A stretch of 64,000 nucleotides of DNA from Nocardia higoensis NBRC 100133 (GCF_000308595.1 NZ_BAGA01000127.1:38674-102673); one strand, 5' to 3'; positions 35,893 through 45,153 are shown, counted from the first letter of the stretch. Translations and numbers: made by a program. The notes: a model not told the origin generated them from the letters alone.

Positions 35893-36569
35893 GCCTGCAC
35901 AGCGGCGGCAGAGTCCGCCACCGTTCGCACACCGTCGAAGTCGATGCCGTGCTGTTCGACATGGACGGCACGCTGGTGGATTCCCACGCCTCGATCCACG
36001 AGACCTGGACCGATTTCGCGCACCGCCATCGGCTCGATCCCGCGCTCGTGTACGCGACACTGCCCGGGCGAACCGCGCGGGCCATCGTCGGTACCGTTCT
36101 CCCCTCGGCAACCCCGGCCGAAGTGGATGCCGAGGTGCTCTGGGTCCGCCGTCGCGAACAGCACACACAGGCACCGGTGCGGCCGATCGCCGGTGCCGCG
36201 GAGTTGATCGTGGCGCTCGCCCCGCATCGGTGGGCCGTGGTGACAGCCGCCTCGGCCGTGATGATGCGCAGGCGGCTGAGTGCCGCCGGTCTGCCCGAAC
36301 CCGGGCACGCGGTCACCGCCGACGACGCCGTGAACAGCAAACCCGCTCCGGACGGCTATCTTCGCGCGGCGGCGTTGCTCGCGGTGGCGCCCACGCGATG
36401 CGCGGTGTTCGAGGACTCGACGGCCGGTCTGCTGGCGGGCCACCGTGCGGGCAGCTTCTGCATCGCGGTCGGCGACGAGGACGGGCCCGCCGATGCCCGC
36501 GTCGCCGATCTGACGGCGGTCACGGCGACTCTCTCCGACGGACGCGTACTGCTGCGGGTCGACGGATGA
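35889..36569 (+). CDS. HAD-superfamily phosphatase (subfamily IA)
   Basis: A 226-residue phosphatase with all four HAD motifs: DAVLFDMDGTLVDSHASI (nucleophile Asp and acid/base Asp), VVTAASAV (motif II Ser/Thr), NSKPAPDGYL (motif III Lys) and CAVFEDSTAGLLAG (motif IV acidic pair). The length is normal. It is the only apparently intact gene of the cyclitol-like group. Overlaps of 4 bp on both sides point to a former tightly coupled operon. By analogy with C7-cyclitol pathways it would dephosphorylate a cyclitol or sugar phosphate; that role is inferred from context. Confidence 0.85.
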   Translation: MSLHSGGRVRHRSHTVEVDAVLFDMDGTLVDSHASIHETWTDFAHRHRLDPALVYATLPGRTARAIVGTVLPSATPAEVDAEVLWVRRREQHTQAPVRPIAGAAELIVALAPHRWAVVTAASAVMMRRRLSAAGLPEPGHAVTADDAVNSKPAPDGYLRAAALLAVAPTRCAVFEDSTAGLLAGHRAGSFCIAVGDEDGPADARVADLTAVTATLSDGRVLLRVDG

Positions 36570-37526
36570 ACACACGGATGGCCGTCGATGTGCACCTGGC
36601 TACGGATCCGGGCGGGCGAGGGCGCGGTGCTGCGTCGTCCCTCGCCCAGCCGCATCCCCGCACAGCGGGCCGGCCGAACTGGTGTCGGCACTGGTGGCGA
36701 TGCTGGCCGAAGCCGCGCCACCGGATTCCACCGTCGACATCTCCTGCGGGGCCGCGCTGGACGAGGAACTGGGCGTCGCCTACGGCTCGGGTCCGCTGTG
36801 GGGCTGGCAACTGCCGACCAGGTTGCCGCTGCGTGCCCTGCTCGAGCAAGCCAGACCCGACGTGACATGGAATCTGGTCAACGACGTCACCGCCGCACTG
36901 GCCGATGCCGTGCGACGTTTGGCGATGCCGACCGACCGTCGCGTCGCCTATCTGACCATCAGTAGCGGAATCGCCTTGCGTACAGCGGATTTGACGACGT
37001 CGGCGATCGCTGTGGAGGCTACGGCCTGCAAGGCGAGGTTGGGCATCTGCGTGCGGCGACGAGCGCGCCGGAGGCCGTGCGGTCCCTGGAGTGCCTCTGC
37101 GGCGGGACGGGGCACATCGCCGCGCTGTGCGCGGGCCCCGCGATCCCACGGGTCGCCGCCGCATTGGGCCTGCCGGAACCCGCCGCGATGTCGGCTCAGC
37201 TGAGTGAACGAGTTCGCGTCGGCGACCCCGATGCGCTGGTACTGCTGCGCACCATCGTCGAACCCATCGCGGAGCTGGTGCGGACACTGCGGACCACCGA
37301 CCCGCAGCTCGACCTGATCGTCCTCGGCGGCGGGGTCGCCGAGGGACTGGCCGGGGTATACGAGAACGAGTTGGCGGCGCGACTGGCCGAGGTCCGCTCC
37401 TACGCCGACGTGGGCCCCGCCGGGCTGCGAGTGCACGTATGTCGCGCCGGTCACGTCGATCCGCTCGCCGGCGCGACGGCAGTGGCTACCGGCCGACTTC
37501 GAGTTCGAAAGGGACGTTCCCGATGA
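36566..37526 (+). pseudogene. Frameshifted ROK-family sugar/cyclitol kinase
   Basis: An ATG overlapping the HAD stop begins a ROK-like gene that changes frame at least twice. One frame reads AELVSALVAMLAEAAPP, VDISCGAALDEELG and VNDVTAALADAVRRL up to YLTISSGIA near 36970. The sequence then continues in another frame as FDDVGDRCGGYGLQGEVGHL, ECLCGGTGHIAALC, and a long helical C-terminus ending at 37526. GEVGH and CLCGGTGH are the ROK metal-site motifs. The N-terminal DxGGT loop is not found. ROK kinases include C7-cyclitol kinases such as AcbM/ValC-type enzymes. Unless the shifts are sequencing errors, it is inactive. Confidence 0.75.
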
Positions 37527-38147
37527 CAGCCACACACTTGGCCATCGTTCGTGACGGCTCATGGTCGTCCGTCCGGCGCAGGCCGACGCCGCGGCCGGGC
37601 CGGGGCGAGATCGTCGTCGCGCCGGAGAAGGTGTCGCTGTGCGGCACCGACATCCAGATCGTCCGCGGTGACCGCGACGACCCGTCCCCGATCGTCGGGC
37701 ACGAGGGAGCGGCCCGGGTGGTAGCCGTCGGCGCGGGTGTCGAGCTCCTGACCCCCGGCCTGCGAGTCGTGATCAACCCGACCCATCCCGGCGATCCGTC
37801 CTTCCTGCTCGGCCACGATGTCGACGGGCTCTTCCAGCAGCGTGTGCTCATCGGGGGCATCCGCCGTCCGCGCCGGACTCGTCGCCCGGATCGGTGAGAC
37901 GCTTTCGTCGGCCCGGGCGACCCTCATCGAACCCTGTCGAGGGGTCACCACCGAGCGGTTGTGCGCGGCCGCCGACGAACTGGCCGCCGAAACCACGCAT
38001 GTCGACGTGCTCCTCACCCACGATGTCGGTCTCATGGCCGGTGTCGAGGTGATGAACGCCCTGTGCTGCGAGCGGCGTCGCCGTGTCGGCGGACGTCGGG
38101 TGGTGCGCCTGCTCGTCACGATGAACCGGGAGCTGGTCCACGGATGA
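37523..38147 (+). pseudogene. Frameshifted zinc-type alcohol (cyclitol) dehydrogenase remnant
   Basis: The ATG at 37523 overlaps the ROK stop. The first ~110 codons are a medium-chain dehydrogenase N-terminus: GRGEIVVAPEKVSLCGTDIQ (zinc Cys), PIVGHEGAARVV, and DVDGLFQQRVLI. At a run of five Gs (37853-37857) the frame shifts and continues ASAVRAGLVARIGETLSSA. The sequence ends at 38147, with no Rossmann GxGxxG and the rest of the enzyme gone. The last ~60 codons (LLTHDVGLMAGVEVMNAL) are not recognisable as dehydrogenase. This is the last piece of the decayed group. Confidence 0.7.
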
Positions 38148-38307
38148 CCGGCCGAGGGACCCCGTGATTCGTGATCCGAGTCAGCGACAGCCGTCTCGAT
38201 GGAACCGTTCGCTTCCCGCCGCCGTCGAAACCTGTTGCGAGGCAATGAAGCCTTGCGGCGCGACTGCGCGTGCCGGGCACTGGGCCGGGTGTGGCCGGAG
38301 AAGCCGC

Positions 38308-39930
38308 TCAGTCCACGAACGCCCGCTCGATGATCGCCCCGGTGTCCACCCCCACCGGCAGCGTGCCGAAGGCGATGCCCCAGTCGTCGCCCAGCCGGGT
38401 GGCGCAGAAGGCGTCGGCGATGGCCGGGTGCCCGTGCCGAACCAGTTGCGCGCCTTGCAGAACGAGCGCCATGAGCTCGACCACCCGCCGGGCGCGGTAT
38501 TCGATGTCGGACAGGTCGGAGAGTTCCTTGCCGACGCGATCGATGGCGTCGTCCAGGCGCGGGTTCTCGCCGCGGGACTTGTTCACCTCGTCGAAGTAGG
38601 CCTGCACGGTGTCGGGCTGGCGGCCCATGGCGCGCAGGGCATCCAGCGCGGCGACATTGCCGGAGCCTTCCCAGATCGACATGAGCGGGGACTCGCGGTA
38701 GAGACGGGGCATGCCTGATTCCTCGGCATAGCCGTTGCCGCCCAGGCATTCCAGTGCTTCGGCGGTGTGCATGGGGGCGCGCTTGCACACCCAGTACTTG
38801 GTGATCGCGAGGGCGATGCGCCGCAGGGCGGCTTCGGCGGGGTCGGTGCTCGCGCGGTCGGTGGCGCCTGCCAGTCGCATCATGACGGTGGTGGCGGCAT
38901 CGGATTCGATGACCAGGTCGGCGAGGACATTGCGCATGGCGGGCTGGTCGACGAGCTTCGCGCCGAAGGCCGAGCGGTGCCGGGCGTGGTGCACGGCGAG
39001 CACGGTGGCCGCGCGCATGTTGGTGGCCGAGCCGATCACGCAGTCCAGGCGGGTCATGTTGACCATCTCGATGATGGTCTTGACGCCCTGGCCCTCGCCG
39101 CCGACCAGCCAGCCGGTCGCGTTCTCGTACTCGATCTCCGAGGAGGCGTTGGACTTGTTGCCCAGCTTGTCCTTGAGCCGCTGGATGCGGATCGGGTTGC
39201 GGGAGCCGTCGGGCAGCACTCTGGGCAGCAGGAAACAGGACAGGCCGCCGGGGGCCTGGGCGAGGGTCAGGAACATGTCCGACATCGGGGCGGAGGTGAA
39301 CCACTTGTGGCCGACGATGCGGTAGCTGCCGTCCGGTTGCGGGGTGGCGGTGGTGGTGTTGGCGCGGACGTCGGAGCCGCCCTGCTTCTCGGTCATCGAC
39401 ATGCCCGCGATGAGGCCGGACTTGGTGGACGGCTCGCGCAGGCCGAAATCGTAGCTGCGCGAACCGAGTAGCGGCTCATAGGTGGCGGCGAGTTCGGCGT
39501 TGTGGCGCAGGGCGGGAACCACGGCGTAGGTCATGGAGATCGGGCACATGTGCCCGGCGTCGGCGAAACCCCAGGTGTAGAACTTGGCGGCGCGGGCGAC
39601 GTGGGCGCCGGGGCGGGCGTCGAGCCAGGGGGCGCCGTGCAGGCCGTGCTCGACGGCGACGGTCATGAGTTCGTGCCAGTGGGGATGGAACTCGACCTCG
39701 TCGATGCGATGACCGTAGCGGTCGTGGGTGTGCAGGACGGGCGGGTACTCGTTGGCGAGCCTGCCCCACTCCTGCGCGCGCGGACCGCCCGCGAGCACGC
39801 CGAGTTCGCGCACCTCGTCCTCGGCCCAGCCCGCGCCCTCACGATGCAGACCTTCCAGCAGCGCCGGATTGCGCGAGAAGTCGAAGGGGGTGATGTCGGG
39901 GGCCTGGTTGAAGACCTCATGAGTTGGCAT
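38308..39930 (-). CDS. Acyl-CoA dehydrogenase (AidB-like)
   Basis: A 540-residue FAD enzyme. The long N-terminal part (FNQAPDITPFDFSRNPALLEG onward) and the MTEKQGGSDVRANTTTA motif are typical of the AidB/isovaleryl-like branch. IVGHKWFTSAP, RLKDKLGNKSNASSEIEYEN, LECLGGNGYAEESGMPRLYRE and the C-terminal helices follow. It oxidises an acyl-CoA or protects DNA from alkylation as in AidB; substrate unknown. The ATG at 39930 overlaps the TetR stop by 14 bp, so regulator and dehydrogenase form one coupled operon. Confidence 0.93.
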   Translation of the reverse strand: MPTHEVFNQAPDITPFDFSRNPALLEGLHREGAGWAEDEVRELGVLAGGPRAQEWGRLANEYPPVLHTHDRYGHRIDEVEFHPHWHELMTVAVEHGLHGAPWLDARPGAHVARAAKFYTWGFADAGHMCPISMTYAVVPALRHNAELAATYEPLLGSRSYDFGLREPSTKSGLIAGMSMTEKQGGSDVRANTTTATPQPDGSYRIVGHKWFTSAPMSDMFLTLAQAPGGLSCFLLPRVLPDGSRNPIRIQRLKDKLGNKSNASSEIEYENATGWLVGGEGQGVKTIIEMVNMTRLDCVIGSATNMRAATVLAVHHARHRSAFGAKLVDQPAMRNVLADLVIESDAATTVMMRLAGATDRASTDPAEAALRRIALAITKYWVCKRAPMHTAEALECLGGNGYAEESGMPRLYRESPLMSIWEGSGNVAALDALRAMGRQPDTVQAYFDEVNKSRGENPRLDDAIDRVGKELSDLSDIEYRARRVVELMALVLQGAQLVRHGHPAIADAFCATRLGDDWGIAFGTLPVGVDTGAIIERAFVD

Positions 39931-40567
39931 AGGGCACTCCCGGTGTAGTGGCGATGGGTCCGGCCTGGGCCGGGGCGCCGAGGGCGCGCAGGGCGAAGGC
40001 GACGAGTTCGCGGACGACATTGTCGTTGTGCGGATTGGTGGCCAGCGGGCCGACGAGCACCTCGCCGATGGCGCCGACGAGGCCCGCGGCGGTGGTGTCG
40101 GGGTTCTGGGCGGGTAGTTCGCCGGTGGTCACGCCGTCGGCGATCGCGGCGACGAAGGTGTCGGTGAAGGCGCGGCGGAAGTGCAGCCGTTCGATGTCGA
40201 CGACGGCGTCCACCGGTTCGACCAGCAGCACGTAGGCGAGTTTGGGGTTGCGCAGGGCGCGACCGGCGAAGGTCCGCACGGCGGCGACCACACGCTCGGT
40301 GGCGCTCCCCGACGACGCCGACGCCGCGGCGACGACAGCGTCGACTTCCCGGCCGACCACCGTGCGGAAGACGGCGGTGACCAATTCGGCCTTGTTCTCG
40401 TAGTGCTTGTAGACGGTGCCGGTGGCCACGCCCGCGGTCGCCGCGACCGAGGCCATGGACAGTCCGGCGAAGCCCTCCTGGGACAACACCGTCGTCGCGG
40501 CCTGCACGATCAGCCGCGCCTGAGCGTCCAGCCTGGCCTGCATGGCGGGGCTTCGGCGATACACCAT
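39917..40567 (-). CDS. TetR-family transcriptional repressor of the acyl-CoA operon
   Basis: A 216-residue regulator with an N-terminal helix-turn-helix: AATTVLSQEGFAGLSMASVA, then ATAGVATGTVYKHYENKAEL. A ligand-binding helical domain follows (LRNPKLAYVLLVEPVDA, FTDTFVAAIADGVTTGELP). The ATG at 40567 (MVYRRSPAM) sits just inside a palindromic operator, so the gene is probably autoregulated. It also faces the divergent enoyl-CoA hydratase gene. The effector is likely an acyl-CoA, by context. It shares a 14-bp overlap with the dehydrogenase downstream. Confidence 0.92.
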   Translation of the reverse strand: MVYRRSPAMQARLDAQARLIVQAATTVLSQEGFAGLSMASVAATAGVATGTVYKHYENKAELVTAVFRTVVGREVDAVVAAASASSGSATERVVAAVRTFAGRALRNPKLAYVLLVEPVDAVVDIERLHFRRAFTDTFVAAIADGVTTGELPAQNPDTTAAGLVGAIGEVLVGPLATNPHNDNVVRELVAFALRALGAPAQAGPIATTPGVPYANS

Positions 40568-40572
40568 ACAAA

Positions 40573-40593
40573 AAGTGAACCACTGATTCACTT
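40573..40593. promoter_or_regulatory. Palindromic TetR operator
   Basis: AAGTGAA (40573-40579) and TTCACTT (40587-40593) form a perfect inverted repeat with a 7-bp spacer. It lies 6 bp before the TetR start and 50 bp before the divergent hydratase start, well placed to control both. Confidence 0.75.
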
Positions 40594-40643
40594 CTTCGCG
40601 CAAGGGGTCGCTCACCAGCACGTATCCGGGCTATGTTCGAGCG

Positions 40644-41432
40644 ATGAGTGAGAGTGCCGATCCCACCGGCCCCGCCGTCCGAGTCGAGCGTGAGGGGCCG
40701 GTCACCACGGTGATCCTGCACCGCCCGCACGCCCGCAACGCCGTGGACGGACCGACCGCGACCGCCCTGGCCGAGGCCTTCCGACAGTTCGACGCCGACC
40801 CGGACGCCTCGGTCGCGGTGTTCTGGGGTGACGGCGGAACCTTCTGCGCGGGAGCGGATCTCAAGGGTCTCGGCACCGAGCGCGGCAATCGCGCGGAACC
40901 CGAGGGCGACGGGCCGATGGGGCCGACGCGGATGGTGCTGAGCAAGCCGGTGATCGCGGCGATCAGCGGGCACGCCGTCGCGGGCGGTCTGGAACTGGCC
41001 CTGTGGTGCGACATGCGCGTCGCCGAGGAGAACACCACGCTCGGCGTGTTCTGCCGCCGCTGGGGGGTGCCGCTCATCGACGGCGGCACGGTGCGGTTGC
41101 CGCGGCTGATCGGAGCGGGGCGGGCCATGGATCTCGTGCTCACCGGTCGTGCGGTGGATGCGCGGGAGGCGCTGCGGATCGGGCTCGTCGATCGGGTGGT
41201 GCCCGCCGGACAGGCACGGGCCGCGGCCGAGGAACTCGCCGCCGAACTGGCCCGGCTCCCCCAGGTCTGCCTGCGCTCGGACCGCATGTCGCTGCTGGAA
41301 CAGGAAGGCATGGACGAGGCGAGCGCGTTGGCCAACGAGTTCCGGCACGGGCTCGGGGCGCTGAGCGCGGGAGCACTGGACGGGGCGCAACGCTTCGCGG
41401 CGGGCGCGGGCAGGCACGGCGCGGCGGAGTGA
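40644..41432 (+). CDS. Enoyl-CoA hydratase/isomerase family (crotonase)
   Basis: A 262-residue crotonase. Conserved segments are VILHRPHARNAVDG, GTFCAGADLKGLG (oxyanion-hole region), SGHAVAGGLELALWCDMRVA, and FCRRWGVPLIDGGTVRLPRL, in which the second catalytic Glu position reads Asp (IDGGT). It hydrates or isomerises an enoyl-CoA in fatty-acid breakdown, working with the divergent acyl-CoA dehydrogenase. It is likely controlled by the same TetR operator. The ATG at 40644 is a clear start. It overlaps the acyltransferase-like gene by 4 bp. Confidence 0.92.
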   Translation: MSESADPTGPAVRVEREGPVTTVILHRPHARNAVDGPTATALAEAFRQFDADPDASVAVFWGDGGTFCAGADLKGLGTERGNRAEPEGDGPMGPTRMVLSKPVIAAISGHAVAGGLELALWCDMRVAEENTTLGVFCRRWGVPLIDGGTVRLPRLIGAGRAMDLVLTGRAVDAREALRIGLVDRVVPAGQARAAAEELAAELARLPQVCLRSDRMSLLEQEGMDEASALANEFRHGLGALSAGALDGAQRFAAGAGRHGAAE

Positions 41433-42787
41433 ACGACGCGGGCGGGGTGCCGGAGGCCCGGCTCGGCGTCGTCGACGAGATCTTCTTGCGCGGCCACCGG
41501 GGGCTGGGCACTCCCAATGTCCTGCAGGGCCTCTGGCGCACGGCCGATCGGGTCGACCCGGACCTGCTGCACCGGCTGCACGCCAGCCTGCGCACCGGCG
41601 ACCTCGGCAGACGGGTGGCCCGTTCGCGCGTTCCCGGCGCCCGGCCGGCTTGGCGCCGGAACCAGGGCGCCCACCCGCTCGTGCTGGCGAGTGAACCGCT
41701 GACCGCCGCACAGGCGCTGGCCTGGGCCGATGGCCAGGGCGCCGACCTCGACCCCGAGTTCGGCCCAGGTTGGCGGCTGTCGGCCACACCCCTGGACGAC
41801 GGGGGCACCATCATCGCCCTGACCTGCTCGCACGTCCTCGCCGACGCCCGCGGACTCGTTCTCGCGGCTTGCCGGGCACTGGCTCGACTCGAGACGAGCA
41901 GCGTGGACTCACCCGGCGACGACTGTGCGGCGCCGGCTCCGGCCGAGTCGGAGTGGCGGGACGCGGCGCGACAGTGGTCGATCGTGGTCGGCGGGACGAT
42001 ACGGGCCGTTCGCGGTCTGGGTGCCCGTCCGGTCCGAGCGCTTCGTGACGCGATACCGGATAGCGAAGTGGCACCACGCCGCCGGGCTCCCCATCCGGAG
42101 CCCGCGCCTGCCTTGCGCGCCGGTGAGCCGCTTCCGGTGCACAGCGTGGCAGCTCGATGCGACGCGACAACCTGGGACCGGGTCGCGGCCGAGCACGGCG
42201 GCACGGCCAACAGCCTGTTCATCACGCTGGTCGGCGAGACCCTGCGGACGGCAGGCACCGCGGTGGGTTTCGAATGGGGCGGGATAGAGGCCAGCCTGCC
42301 GGTGGACACCCGTGACGAACCACGGGTGGCCAACGACATCGCGGTGACCTCGGTGGTCATCGAGCCCACCGACAGCCCCGCCACCCTGCGGGCGAAGGCG
42401 CGCGCTGCTTACGAGCACCGGATGACCGGACCGGTCGGCGTGCCCGAGGAGATCCTCCAGGTCGTCGGGGACAGGCTCGCACATCGGATGGCCGCGGGCG
42501 CGGGGGAACGCGACATCCTCTGCTCGAATATCGGCGATCTGCCCGAGCAGTTGAGCAATTTCGGCCCGCACCGCTGCCTCGGCGTGGCGGCCAGGGCGAT
42601 CCACCCCGGGCTCACCGCCCGTACCCGGCCGCGCACGCGGTTGTCGGGTTACCTGTGCCGCATCGGCGCGGACTACACGCTGTGCCTGGTGGCCCTCGAC
42701 CCGCCCGGCATCGACTCACCGGACGCGCTTGCCGAGGCGGCCGGTCGGGTCGCCTCCGGACTCGCGCTCCCGCTGTCGTTCTGGTGA
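41429..42787 (+). CDS. CoA-dependent acyltransferase / condensation-fold protein (WS/DGAT-like)
   Basis: A 452-residue protein from a GTG that overlaps the hydratase stop (GTGA). The opening LGVVDEIFLRGHRGLGTPNV resembles the wax ester synthase/diacylglycerol acyltransferase opening. The active-site region reads CSHVLADARG (HxxxDxRG) rather than the usual HHxxxDG, so the first His is Ser. The second half has TANSLFITLVGETLRTAG, EASLPVDTRD and a conserved ILCSNIGDLP, equivalent to the NVPGP-type motif. It probably transfers an acyl group from CoA, but the substrate is unknown. Confidence 0.7.
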   Translation: MNDAGGVPEARLGVVDEIFLRGHRGLGTPNVLQGLWRTADRVDPDLLHRLHASLRTGDLGRRVARSRVPGARPAWRRNQGAHPLVLASEPLTAAQALAWADGQGADLDPEFGPGWRLSATPLDDGGTIIALTCSHVLADARGLVLAACRALARLETSSVDSPGDDCAAPAPAESEWRDAARQWSIVVGGTIRAVRGLGARPVRALRDAIPDSEVAPRRRAPHPEPAPALRAGEPLPVHSVAARCDATTWDRVAAEHGGTANSLFITLVGETLRTAGTAVGFEWGGIEASLPVDTRDEPRVANDIAVTSVVIEPTDSPATLRAKARAAYEHRMTGPVGVPEEILQVVGDRLAHRMAAGAGERDILCSNIGDLPEQLSNFGPHRCLGVAARAIHPGLTARTRPRTRLSGYLCRIGADYTLCLVALDPPGIDSPDALAEAAGRVASGLALPLSFW

Positions 42788-42881
42788 CGCACGCGCCGAG
42801 ATGGCGCAACCGGTTCGCGGCAGCACAGGCCCCCACACCACTGGTCCGATCGCCAGGAACCCCGCGGGCCCGCACTCCGAA

Positions 42882-43577
42882 TCAGGCGAGTTCGACCTGG
42901 CCGGTGACCCGCGCCGACACCGAATCCGGCACCACCACAGCATGTTCCAGATCGGGCGAGCCGATCGGCGGATCGAAGACCTGACGCATGGGCAGTACGC
43001 CGGCCCACACCCCGCCCGCGGCGATGTCCTCGGGGTCGTCGCCGGGGCCGCCCGTTCGCACCTTCACCGAGGCCTCGGTGAGGTCGACCGCCAGCACCAG
43101 GGTCGCCGCCATCTCCTTGCGGTTGGGCGGGCGCACCCGCTCCCACGCGCCGGGAGCGGCGTGCTCGACGATGAGGCGCAGGGCATCCATCCGCCGGTCG
43201 AGGTCGGTGAGTTCCACCGCGCGCCCGCGCACCACCGCCGAGCGGTAGTTCATCGAGAAGTGCATGGCCGACCGGGCATAGACGACGCCGTCGACGTGGG
43301 TGACCGCCACCGACACCTCCGAGCCGAGCGCGGCGCGCAGATTGCCCGCGCCGGTGGAGCCGTGCAGGTAGAGGAACCGGCCGTCGTGGCCGTAGACGGT
43401 CGGCAGCACGACGGGGCTGCCGTCGAGCACGACGCCGAGGTGGCAGACGAGCCCGGCGTCGAGCACCGCGTCGAGGTCGGCGCGCTCCGTGCGGGCCCGA
43501 TGCTTCGAGCGGGTGGGCGTGCTGCGCGGAGTCGGTGACAGGGACGGGCGGGTGGAAGGCACGGCATCTGCTGGCAT
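42882..43577 (-). CDS. Pyridoxamine 5'-phosphate oxidase family / flavin-nucleotide-binding protein
   Basis: A ~231-residue split-barrel protein. An N-terminal basic, Pro/Ser-rich stretch precedes the barrel, which contains AGLVCHLGVVLDGSPVVLPT, YGHDGRFLYLHGSTGAGNL (flavin phosphate binding), VSVAVTHVDGVVYARSAMHFS and NYRSAVVRGRAVEL. Relatives bind FMN or F420, and some oxidise pyridoxamine phosphate. The start is ATG 43577 or 43589. It is divergent from a MocR/PdxR-type regulator across about 80 bp, which suggests control by PLP status. Confidence 0.85.
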   Translation of the reverse strand: MPADAVPSTRPSLSPTPRSTPTRSKHRARTERADLDAVLDAGLVCHLGVVLDGSPVVLPTVYGHDGRFLYLHGSTGAGNLRAALGSEVSVAVTHVDGVVYARSAMHFSMNYRSAVVRGRAVELTDLDRRMDALRLIVEHAAPGAWERVRPPNRKEMAATLVLAVDLTEASVKVRTGGPGDDPEDIAAGGVWAGVLPMRQVFDPPIGSPDLEHAVVVPDSVSARVTGQVELA

Positions 43578-43656
43578 GGAACTCAGCATGCAAGGCGCAG
43601 TGGCATGATCGAAGAGCCAATTCCGCACTCATTCAGCAGTCCACTCGGGAGAGACC

Positions 43657-45153
43657 GTGCTCGACGAATTGCCGGTCGTTCTCGACCGCACCGCCGCCGA
43701 ACCGCTCGCCGTGCAGGTGGCCGACGCGCTGCGGGCCGCCGCTACCGGAGGTGTGCTGCGCGGCGGCGACCGGTTGCCCGCCACCCGAGCGCTGGCCGAG
43801 CGGCTGGGAGTGAGCCGCAGCGTGGTGGCGGCCGCCTACGACCAACTGCACGCCGAGGGGTGGATCGCGGGCAGGCACGGCTCCGGCACCTATCTGACCG
43901 CCGCGCCCGCCACCGCACCGGAACACCACCCCGCAGGCACCGGCGACGGCGCGCGCTCGGCACTGCACGACCTGAGCCCCGGCGCACCTTGTGTGGACGC
44001 CATCGATCCCGCGGCCTGGCGGCGGGCATGGCGCGCGGCGGCGGACCGGCCGCCGATCGTTCGCAAAGATCGCGGCGGCGATCCCGCGTATGTGGCGGCG
44101 GTGGCCGAGCATCTGCTGCGTCATCGCGGCCTGCGCGCGGGCGGCGACACGGTCGTGCTGGCCACCGCGGGGACCGGCGCCGCGGTCGGCGAGCTCGCGG
44201 CCGCGCTACTGCGCCCCGGCGACGCGGTGGCCGTCGAGAACCCCGGCTACCAGCGGGCGGTCGGCGCCTTCCGGGCGGCGGGCATTGCGGTGCGGCCGGT
44301 GCCGGTGGACGGCGCCGGACTGCGTGTGGATCTGATCCCGCCGGACGTGCGCGCGGTGTATTGCACTCCGGCGCACCAATTTCCGATGGGCGCGCGCATG
44401 CCCGCCGCACGCCGGGTCGAGCTGGTCGAGCACGCCAGGCGATCCGGTCTGCTCGTGATCGAGGACGACTACGACGGCGAACTGCGCTACGACACCGCAC
44501 CCCTGCCGCTGCTCGCCGCGCTCGCCCCGGACGTGGTGGTGCATCTGGGCACGACCAGCAAGATCCTGTCCCCCACGCTGGGCGTCGGCTGGCTGGTCGC
44601 GACGCCGGAGATCACCGGCGCGATCCTCGCCCATCGCGAGCACACCGGCACCGCGCCCGCGCCCGCCGGGCAGATGGTGCTCGCCGACCTCGCCCGGCAC
44701 GGCGATCTGGCGCGGCACCTGCGGCGCCTGCGTCGTCTCGTGGCGCCCCGGCGCGAAATCGTGGTCACCGCGCTGCGCGAGCGCGGCCTCGACGTGCTCG
44801 GCGACGACGCGGGTTCGCACGTGGTGGTCCCGCTGCCCACCCTGGCGGCCGAGCGGGCCGCGGTGCACCTCGGTCGCGCCGCCGGCCTCGACCTCGACGC
44901 GCTGGCCCGCCACCACATCGACGCCGCCGAACCCGGTGAGCCCGCCCCGCACCCCGCACGCGCGCCCCATCGCGTGCCCGAGCAGGCGGGCAGACCCGCT
45001 CGGGCCGTGCGATCGGTACCCGTAGCCGAGCGCGCGCCGCGCAGCTACGGCATCCCGCTCGGCTACACGGCAACCGGCCTGCCTCAACTGCGCATCGCGG
45101 CGAGGCTGGCAGCGGATTGCCTGGCACGCGCACGCGACGACCAGCAGCCCTGA
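43657..45153 (+). CDS. MocR/PdxR-type regulator (GntR HTH + aminotransferase-like domain)
   Basis: A 498-residue fusion. Residues 1-80 are a GntR winged helix (LAVQVADALRAAATGGVLRG, LGVSRSVVAAAYDQLHAEGW, GRHGSGTYL). The rest is a fold-I aminotransferase-like domain with TPAHQFPMG, EDDYDGELRYD, and the PLP Lys in GTTSKILSPTLGVGWL. Such proteins sense PLP and regulate vitamin B6 genes, usually a divergent neighbour; here the neighbour is a PNPOx-family gene, matching that pattern. An insertion of ~50 residues (AGEPAPHPARAPHRVPEQAG region) near the C-terminus is Pro/Ala/Arg-rich. The start is GTG 43657. Confidence 0.93.
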   Translation: MLDELPVVLDRTAAEPLAVQVADALRAAATGGVLRGGDRLPATRALAERLGVSRSVVAAAYDQLHAEGWIAGRHGSGTYLTAAPATAPEHHPAGTGDGARSALHDLSPGAPCVDAIDPAAWRRAWRAAADRPPIVRKDRGGDPAYVAAVAEHLLRHRGLRAGGDTVVLATAGTGAAVGELAAALLRPGDAVAVENPGYQRAVGAFRAAGIAVRPVPVDGAGLRVDLIPPDVRAVYCTPAHQFPMGARMPAARRVELVEHARRSGLLVIEDDYDGELRYDTAPLPLLAALAPDVVVHLGTTSKILSPTLGVGWLVATPEITGAILAHREHTGTAPAPAGQMVLADLARHGDLARHLRRLRRLVAPRREIVVTALRERGLDVLGDDAGSHVVVPLPTLAAERAAVHLGRAAGLDLDALARHHIDAAEPGEPAPHPARAPHRVPEQAGRPARAVRSVPVAERAPRSYGIPLGYTATGLPQLRIAARLAADCLARARDDQQP

